Below the pieces are notes generated by a model. That model had not been told where the DNA came from. It searched no databases and worked only from the letters and a program-made list of their open reading frames with translations. This document shows positions 24,519-32,900 of a DNA stretch of 64,000 nt, in pieces. The position numbers and the translations under genes were made by a program. Source of the stretch: Burkholderiaceae bacterium (GTDB lineage: Bacteria > Pseudomonadota > Gammaproteobacteria > Burkholderiales > Burkholderiaceae_C); the NCBI GenBank assembly GCA_031253955.1, contig JAIRVJ010000010.1:1-64000 (forward strand), written 5' to 3'. How positions within the stretch are numbered: position 1 is the first letter of the stretch; each line of letters starts with the position of its first letter.

Positions 24519-24952
24519 AGCACTACGTTTTGGTGAAAGAAACCGGGGAAGTGGTTTCCTCTTGCGTTTCGTCCGAAGGACTGCCGCCGCCGGAGATGGT
24601 TCCGCCCGGCTTGTGCGCGGTGGAAGTGGCCGGGATGGTCGATACCGCCAGCGTGCGCTTTGACGGGCAATCGGTGACGCCGCTGCCGCCACGCCCCAGC
24701 GAACATCACCGCTTCGACCACGCTGCGCTGAAGTGGAAGCTGGACATGGGCCGTGCCATAAACGCCATGCGCGAGCGGCGCAACCGCTTGCTGGCCGCCA
24801 GCGATCCGGTGGTGTTGCGCGCTGTCGAAACCGGCCAGGGCGTGCCGCAAGAGTGGACACGCTACCGCCAAGCGCTGCGCGATCTGCCCGCCGCCGTGAC
24901 GGATGAAGCGTCGCTGCTGACCGCGCCGTGGCCCGCCGCGCCTACAGCTTGA
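24515..24952 (+). CDS. Phage tail assembly chaperone-like protein
   Basis: 145 residues, overlapping the preceding stop as ATGA. A short beta N-terminal domain is followed by INAMRERRNRLLAASDPVVL and EWTRYRQALRDLPAAV, the pattern 'R..LL..sD......W..YRqALRdlp' of tail assembly chaperone/DUF4376-like proteins. Usually acts in folding or trimerising the fibre encoded just upstream. Confidence 0.7.
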   Translation: MKHYVLVKETGEVVSSCVSSEGLPPPEMVPPGLCAVEVAGMVDTASVRFDGQSVTPLPPRPSEHHRFDHAALKWKLDMGRAINAMRERRNRLLAASDPVVLRAVETGQGVPQEWTRYRQALRDLPAAVTDEASLLTAPWPAAPTA

Positions 24953-25169
24953 CGATGGCGGCGATCACGCCCACGGCCACCACCAGCATGGCGCCGAGCT
25001 TGATGGTCATGCGCAGTTCAAGTTCCCGCAGGTCGGACTTGGTAACCAGATTGGCCGAGTCCGTGGAATCGCGCACGGCGGCGGCCATCGCCTCGGCTTG
25101 CCGCGCGTTCACGCCAGCGGCTTCCAGCGTCTTGACGAATTTGAGCGTATCGAAGGTGACGGCGTTCAT
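24942..25169 (-). CDS. DUF1640 / CCDC90-like small coiled-coil membrane protein
   Basis: 75 residues, the only leftward gene inside the late operon. FDTLKFVKTLEAAGVNARQAEAMA, then VTKSDLRELELRMTIKLG and a C-terminal membrane segment (AMLVVAVGVIAAIVKL), are typical of bacterial DUF1640 proteins. Start chosen at MNAVTF; a longer frame to 25229 would run through repeat copy 4. Its end overlaps the chaperone gene by 11 bp. Function of the family in bacteria unknown; probably an independently acquired gene. Confidence 0.8.
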   Translation of the reverse strand: MNAVTFDTLKFVKTLEAAGVNARQAEAMAAAVRDSTDSANLVTKSDLRELELRMTIKLGAMLVVAVGVIAAIVKL

Positions 25170-25195
25170 GCGCGGCAGTTTAGCAAAACTTCGCC

Positions 25196-25221
25196 GGTTT
25201 TTCGTTCCCACTATGCCACCC
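25196..25221 (+). repeat. Prophage repeat TTTCGTTCCCACTATGC, copy 4
   Basis: Core preceded by GGTT and followed by CACCCTC as in copy 2. It sits between the DUF1640 gene (leftward) and the next late gene (rightward), about 30 bp before the latter's start. Confidence 0.85.
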
Positions 25222-25251
25222 TCTCGCATCTTCTGATGTGCGAGGTGCGGT

Positions 25252-26949
25252 ATGAGTATTCCGGTTATTTCGTTGCTGGCGGGGCTGGGACACGGCGGGC
25301 TGGATCAATGGAAATTGAACAGACAGTGGGAGAAAGACGATGCCGTTGCCAAGGCGATGGAGAGTTTCCTCAATCCTGACAAGTCCAAGAACGACGCCGC
25401 ACAGCCGTCTCCCGCACAGGCGGACGCAGGCGGCGGTTCGGCGCAGCCGTCCATCTGGCAGCAGATGGGCTTCAATCCGGGACAGTCTCCGCAGCCGCAG
25501 CCCAACTCCGCCGCGCAGGTGGGCAATTACGGGGCGCAAACCAATATTCCGGTTCCCACGCCGTCGGAGCTGATACCGCAATCGCAGCAGCAGGCCGCGC
25601 CGCCGGCACAGGGCGATGGGGCGGGACAGGCGGGCGTGCCCGTTTCTCCAAAATCGGTCGTGCGATTGCCTTTGCCGTGGGACGATCCGGCGCCCGGGGC
25701 GGCCCCGGAACCTTGGTATGGCTCGCTCGTGAGGGCGGCGACAGGCATGGGCGGCGCCGGCGGCCAGTCTCCCGCGCCAGCGCCCGCCGTGGCCGGGCAG
25801 GCGGCGCAACCGCTGCCGGCCTCCATGGGCGATGGCAGCGCCAGCGTGGCCGGGCAAGGCTATGGCCTGCTTTCCGATATCGATGCGCGCAGTTCCCGGG
25901 AGGTGGAACAGGCAAAAAAGCTCGCTATCGCCTTGGCCCGCTCTGGTAACAATGGCGCGGCGATAGCGATGTACAAGCAGGCCCAGGACAAAAAGTACGC
26001 CGTCGAAGACCTGAAGTACGGTATGAGGATTGCCAACGATCCCACGGGCGAGGAGGCGCAAAAACTCTACAAGCTCATTGACGATTCCAAAATTCCCGGC
26101 ACCACTCTCGTTACCGATCCCAAGACGGGGGTCGTCACGCTGCAACTGCAACAGCCCGACGGCGCCAGCAAGGCCATTGCGCTCAGTGGCAAGAATGCCA
26201 TGTACCTGGGCGTGGCGTACAACAGGCTTCAGCGCGGCGACATCGGGGGCTTGACGGATCTGTACAACATCGACAAGGACGTGGTCTCGCACGCCGTGGC
26301 GGGCTACCAGTTCAATGCGCATCTGGCGCAACTCAACAACAGCGCCGCCAACATCAATTCCAACATCGACTACCGCAACCAGCGCGTGGCTATTGATGAC
26401 CGGCGCTACGACGTGCAGGAGCGCCGGATCGATGCGCAACAACAAAAACTCGATACCAAAGACGCGCAAGAAAACGAGCGCCACAGTGCCGCCGCCGCAC
26501 TGGTGCAAGACCCCACCAATCCCGCGCTGCAAGCCAGGTACGCAGCGGCAGGCGGCAGCTTGGCCGACTTGGGGCGCCTGAACGGGGGCGATGGCAACAA
26601 GCCGATGGAAGTCAAGCTGGCCGATGCTTTCCTGCAAGCCGGGATTGCCCCAGACAAGAAATCGGCCATACAGATGGCGATGAATCACAAGGATGACTCT
26701 CCCGACAAGGTGCGCCAGCAGCTTTATCTGGAGCAGCAGAAATTGGGGCTGCCCCACAAGGAGGCCGCGAAAAACACAGATGCCGCGATGCTCTACCTGT
26801 TTCCGCGCTCCAATGCCGCTCCTGCCGCTGGCGGTGCCGCCAGCGGCTCAGTGGGGCCGTCAAAAGCCCAGCTTGAAGTCGGGCAGGTGTACCAGACCGT
26901 CAAAGGCCCGGCGCGCTGGAACGGGAAAATGTTCGAGGCCGTCCAATGA
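25252..26949 (+). CDS. Phage virion/ejection-associated protein (unknown)
   Basis: 565 residues. The N-terminal 190 are Gln/Pro/Ala/Gly-rich and probably disordered. The middle is helical with many Asn/Gln (FNAHLAQLNNSAANINSNID, then RRYDVQERRIDAQQQKLDTK as a coiled coil). The C-terminus is a small beta domain (VGQVYQTVKGPARWNGKMF). It overlaps the giant polyvalent gene by four bases, which suggests joint entry into the virion. No known family recognised. Confidence 0.55.
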   Translation: MSIPVISLLAGLGHGGLDQWKLNRQWEKDDAVAKAMESFLNPDKSKNDAAQPSPAQADAGGGSAQPSIWQQMGFNPGQSPQPQPNSAAQVGNYGAQTNIPVPTPSELIPQSQQQAAPPAQGDGAGQAGVPVSPKSVVRLPLPWDDPAPGAAPEPWYGSLVRAATGMGGAGGQSPAPAPAVAGQAAQPLPASMGDGSASVAGQGYGLLSDIDARSSREVEQAKKLAIALARSGNNGAAIAMYKQAQDKKYAVEDLKYGMRIANDPTGEEAQKLYKLIDDSKIPGTTLVTDPKTGVVTLQLQQPDGASKAIALSGKNAMYLGVAYNRLQRGDIGGLTDLYNIDKDVVSHAVAGYQFNAHLAQLNNSAANINSNIDYRNQRVAIDDRRYDVQERRIDAQQQKLDTKDAQENERHSAAAALVQDPTNPALQARYAAAGGSLADLGRLNGGDGNKPMEVKLADAFLQAGIAPDKKSAIQMAMNHKDDSPDKVRQQLYLEQQKLGLPHKEAAKNTDAAMLYLFPRSNAAPAAGGAASGSVGPSKAQLEVGQVYQTVKGPARWNGKMFEAVQ

Positions 26950-29900
26950 GCGCGGAACTGTTCAGCTACGAGGAAGCGTTTCCGTCTCAGCCTGAACAGT
27001 CTCAATCCGGCACGTTCAGCTACGAGGAAGCGTTTCCAACACCGGCATCCGATACCCAGGTTGTAACCCCGCTGCCGGACGTTCCGCCCACGCCGCGCCA
27101 GCGCGCTTATGACTGGATTGCCAGCGTCACCGGCGCTCCCAATTACGAGCAGGTGCGCAAGGCGGCCAATGACGCCGAGGCCACCGCGATTCTGGCCGGG
27201 CGCTCAGGCGCTGCGGCGCCTGAACCTGACATCACGCCGCAGCAGATCGAAGACGCGCGCCGGATCATCGCCAGCGGCGGTTTTGAAACCACGCCCGGCG
27301 GCGCGGTCATGGGCGCCGGCAAGCATTCCGTGGCGGCGGCCAAGAACCTGCTTCGGCGAGCGGCGCTTGCGCAGATCCAAGCCGTTCAGCTTGCCGGCAA
27401 TCAGGCGTGGGAGCAATCCCGGCAGTCCATAGGCGGCGTGTCGCAGATGCCGCAGATGTTTGCAGAGAACATGTTCAGGTCAGCCACCGGCGGTATTGTT
27501 TCTCCTGTCATCCCCACCACGCCTCATTCACCGCAGGCCGATATTGCCGGGGGATTGGGTGATTTAACCGGTTTTGTTGCAGTCCCGGCGAAGGCCGCCG
27601 CCGGGGTGATCGGTGCAACTCCTGCCGCAAAGTTTCTTGCTCCGGCTGCGGGAGACACCTTTGCCGCCAGCCTTGCGAAAAATATTGCCAGCCAGTCGGC
27701 CACGCTGGGGCTGGCCAGCGCCATGAAGGAAAGCGGCAGCGCCGCGCTGGACTCGACATCGGCGGGCGAAGCGGCTAGCAGGGTGGGGCAGGCAGCTCTT
27801 GGCGGCCTTGAAATGGGCGCTGAATTTGGCCTGGCTGGATCGCTCTTGCCCAAGAACAACCTGGCGCAATGGGCAGGGCGCGCCGCCGCGGTGAGCGCCG
27901 CTCAGGATGCAATCCACGGCGCCACGCCTTGGGATGACCGTCCTCTCCACGAAAAGGTGTTCGATTACGGCGCCAACATCTTTTTCACCAGGCACGGCGA
28001 TGGGCGAATCTCGCCGGCAGCGCGACCGGACATGACTCTCCGGCCACAGCCGGATGCCGTCAAGGCCGAAGGCCAGGCGCTGAAAGATGTGCGCGATGCC
28101 TCGCCCGAAACACCCAAGCCGCAGGAGCCGAAGGCAGAAGATCGTGCGCCAGAGCGCGATTCTGAACCGGATCGAGAGTCCGGCAAGGCTGCCGTGCCTG
28201 GCAATTTCGACTACGGCCAATACACCCGCTACCGCCGCGCGCTGGAAGCAGGCGGGAAGCCCAATCCCAACAGCAGCGCCCTAGGGCCGGATCAGTTCAT
28301 CGCCGGCACGTGGGAAAGGCTGGTCGCCAAATACGAACCGGCGTTGAGCGAGTATTTGTCGCGCGAGGAGTTGCTGGCGCTGCGCACCGATCCGGCCATA
28401 AGCACGGAAATGGTGGCGCATCTGGATCGGGAAAACGCCGCCGCGCTGCGCACCGAAGGCGTGCCGGTGAGCAACGAAACGCTGTACGCGGCGCACCACT
28501 TCGGGGCCAGCAAGTCCGCCCAGTTTTACCGGGCAGCCGCCGATACGCCCACCGAGAGTATTTTCAGCAAGAAAGTGCTTGACGCCAACCCGTACCTGAA
28601 AGGAAAAACCAAAGCGCAGGTGCTGGACAACTGGCGCACGCGGGCGGGCCAGGCGGGCGCGGATGCGCCAGCCGGTGATTTGGCCGATGCGCGCGCCGCG
28701 CCCGAAGCGCCACGCGGACCAGGCGCGCAAGAGGTGCGAGGCGAGGCACGCGGCGCGGGACCGGACGCGGATTTGGGCAGTGAGGCCACCGCCCCCGAAG
28801 CGCGGGACGATCCGTTGCTGGCCCAAGCCCGGGACGAATGGGCCGCACCCGGAGATGAAGCCGGGGCGCCCACGCCGGACGCCGCCCAGGCGGGCCAGCC
28901 GCAAGCCGATGCCGTTTCACGGGAAACCGCCCCGGCTGCCGATTCCAAGTTCCCCGCGGAACGGCAAAACCCACAGCAAAATATTCCAAAAATTATTCCA
29001 GAGGCCGCGCCCGCCAGCAGCCCGGTACAGGCTGCGCTGGGGCGCATCGCCGATGGCGAGCGGGTGCGCGACGTGCTGGCGGGTTTGCCCGACGAGCAGG
29101 CGCGCATGGCGGCCAACGCGATGGGGCGCGACTTTGCCAATACCGCCAAGGCGCAAAACATCGCCCAAAGAATGGCGCAATTGCCGGGCGAGAAACTGGC
29201 CGAGCGGGCGCGTGGCGCTATGGAAAATGTAGCGCAGAAAAGCGCGGCCAAGCTCTCCGAACACCAGCAACCAAGCGCGCCAGCGGCCAACGCGCCGGAG
29301 CACGTGGGTGCGCCACCAGCGCGCCCGGCCAGTGCGGTGGACGGGCATTTGGGCCAGGACAGTGTGGCGCTAGCCGATGGCGGCCAGCCCTTTGCCACGC
29401 GCGAGCAGGCGGCGCAGGCCAAGCGCCTGCAACCGGCCATGCGGGTGGTGCGTGTTGATGGCGGCTGGGCGCTGGCTGACAAGACGCCGGCGCAACTGGC
29501 CGCGCAAGCCAAGGCCGCCAAGCGGCTCGCCGTGGCGCGCACGGGCAAGGCCGATCAGCCGATTGCCGCGCACGAGTTCATCGCCGGTGAAGGGGGCCTG
29601 GCCCGCGCCGTCTCCCACGATCTGGGAGTCGAGGGCAATCCGCGCATCGGCAACCGGTGGCTATACGCTGGCGCTGGCAAGGGCATGACGCTGGAGCGGG
29701 CCACTGAAAAGCTGCACCAGGCCGGCTACATCGGCGAGCACGATCAGAACGCGGCACTGGAGGTCATTCGCGGCAGCCTGTCGCATCCGCGATACACGCC
29801 CGAAGGCTGGCAGCAACTGGCCGAAGCCGAAGGGAAAACGCGCTTCGAGGATCATCTGGCCGCCCGGCAAGAGGAAATGGGCGACCAGGAGCTTGCGCGC

Positions 29901-32900
29901 GAGCAGGCTTTGGAGGATCATACGGATGCGCTTGGCGACGAGATCGCCGCCGAACATGTTTCCGATGAATATGGCGCACTTGAAAAAGCCGATATTCCTT
30001 GGGATGAGCCGGAAAGCAATACCAGCCGCGAGGACGCGATGCGCGCCCTTGGGTTTACCGAACAGGAAATTCAAGATGACATTGCCAAACGATCCAGCCA
30101 GACGCAAAAAGATAGCGGAATACGTGGGCGCGCTGATGGCGATGGAACCAGAGCATCGGAAAGCCTTCGCACGCCGCCGGCTGACCGAAATGGGCCGTCC
30201 GATTCCGCCTCACCTGATGCCCGGCAAGCAGGCGACGCAGAGCTAACCAGCTACTCCGAATCCGATCTGCGCCAGCGCGAGCAGCAGCGCCAGACCGATG
30301 AGGCGCTGCAACAGCGCCAACTCAAAGACGACGAACAGCGCGCACAGGCCGACGCTGGGCGCGCCAGCTTTACCCTGACCGGCAGCGACCGGCCCTTTGA
30401 CGCAGCCGCCGCGCGCGGGCAGACGGCGCTGTTTTCGCGGCGGCGTGTCCAAGGGCTTCCCGGCGATCTTGGCAAGCGCACGATAGAACCGGTTTCTCTG
30501 TCGCTGCAAGGCTGGGACGGCACGCGCTCGCAGCTACGTGAACTTGCCACGGGCTGGTACAGCAGGGAACTGCAAGGCCGCAGCGTTCACAACGACGATA
30601 TGAATGTGGACGTGCATTTCACGTCCGAGGGCAAGAACACGGCATTTGCCACATCGGGCAATCTGCGCGATGGCTGGCGCTCCGAGATGGTCAGGGCGTT
30701 GCCTGATCTGGTCAAGCGTGCGGTGAAGGTGGGAGATTCAATGCCTGATAAGCGTAGGCAGAATGACACCAAAGCGTTTCACACCCTGGTCGCGCCGCTC
30801 AATGTCGGAGACCGGTTACTGTCAGCCAAAATCACCTTGCGCGAGGCGCTTCAGGACTTCCCTGGGAAGCATCACAAGTTCTATGACATTGCTGCGCTAG
30901 AAATAGATGACGGTCCTGGACTATCTGGGGCCGCTACCAGCGGAAATTCCGCTGATCCGTTACACCCGACTGGATCAAGACCGTCACATATAAGTGTACA
31001 ACATCTCGTGTCGGCGATCAATAGCGCCGACGTGCGCTTCAGCTTCGCTGGTCGACAGGCACAAACGGCTGATCAACATGCTTTGAGCAAGGCGCGACAA
31101 ATGATCGCGGTGGGCGAGGATCCCGCTGATGTTCTGAAAAAAACAGGCTGGCACCAAGGTGCGGATGGGGCATGGCGGTTTGAGATCAGCGACGACGACG
31201 CAGAGCCAACCGACAAATTTGGTTTGTTGCTTGGCGGGTTTAGCAAAAGCGCCAGGACATACGGTTACAGCCTGCCGAATGTGCTCCATCACCCAAAGCT
31301 GTTTGCCGCATATCCTGAACTGAAGAATTACCGCGTATATGTTAAAAATTTGAGCGGTAGAGCACGCGCCGCAATAAACCTTGATGACCAGAAAATCTTC
31401 ATCGATAAGGAAAATCGGATTGGCGTAGCATTTTCTGATCTGCTACACGAAATCCAGCACGGTATCCAGAATATCGAAGGGTTTGCTACAGGGGGGGATG
31501 CTGGGAACATCGCCATTGTTCAAAATGCCGCTCGTTCATCCATCCCTGAATTGCGCGCCAATGTGCGCGAGGCGCAGCGCGTCTATGCCGATGCGGTTGA
31601 CATGGGCTACCCGGACAACACGGCGGCAGAGCGCAAGGCCGCACTGGACAAGGCGACGGCGGAACTTGCCGCCAACGAAAAGCTGGCAAACGCTGGCGAT
31701 CCATACGACCAATACCGCCGCCTTGCCGGTGAGGTAGAAGCCCGCAACACCCAAACCCGCCAGCTCATGGCGGATGCCGAGCGGCGCGGCACTCACCCCA
31801 ACGACACGGCAGACGTCCAGGCCCCTGATGTGATTGTGACCTTCAACGGAAAAGACGCCGCCAGCGCACCACCGCCGGCCAATGCGCGTGATACAGACGT
31901 CGGGCGCGGCGGCGGCCTGCCGCCAGAGGCCGTTCAAGCCCACGCGGACGCCATCCGCGCCAAGTGGAAAAACGCCCCGCAAATCGAGGTGGTCAAAAAC
32001 CTCGATGATCCGCGCATCCCGCCAGCCGTGCGCGCCGAGGAAGCGCGCCAGCGGTCGCAGGGGGCCAGCGGCGATGTGGAAGGGTTCTTCCACGATGGCA
32101 AGGTGTATCTGCTGGCCGACCATCTGCAATCTGCGGCGGACGTGGCGCGCGTGGTGTTGCACGAAAGCATCGGGCACTACGGGCTGCACGGGGTGTTCGG
32201 CGAGAAGCTGGGCGCGGTGCTCGATCAACTGGCCTGGCAGCGCCGGGGCGAGTTGGCGGCCAAGGCGCGCGAGTACGGACTTGTTCCTGACCACGTAGCC
32301 AAGGATGCCTTGCCCGGCAAGGTCTATGACGCGATGGACAAAACCAGCCGCCGCCTGGCCGCCGAGGAGATGCTGGCGGAACTGGCGGTGAAGCAGCCGC
32401 AGCTTGGTTTTGTGAGGCGGGCGGTGGCGGCCATCCGAAGCTGGCTGCGCGAGAACTTGCCGGGGTTCGGCAAGCTGGCGCTGTCCGACGACGAGATCAT
32501 CCGCGACGTGCTGCTGCCGGCCAGGCGGTTTGTGCAGGAAGGTCGCGTTTCAAACGCCACCCTGGATGGCGATTCGATTTTCAGCCGCGCGCCCAATACC
32601 AAGGCAAGGTATGAGGCGCGCATTGATGAGTTGTACGCTGGCGGGAAACCAAGTCTGCAAGGTGTGCGCATCCTCGACCGCTCCGACATGCTTGGGATGC
32701 TTGGGATCAGCGATGGCCCGGTACACCTGGTGGAAAGCAAAGTGGAGCAGGGGCGTTTCAACCACGCTCTGACGGCAAAAGATTGGAAGAAGGTTCCCGA
32801 ATGGCTGGACAACCCAGCGGCTGTTTTTGACTCTGACACAAAGGCCGGGCGGCTGGTGTTCGTTGCGCCTGAGTTGGTGCGTGGTTCGCCGGTGCGGATG

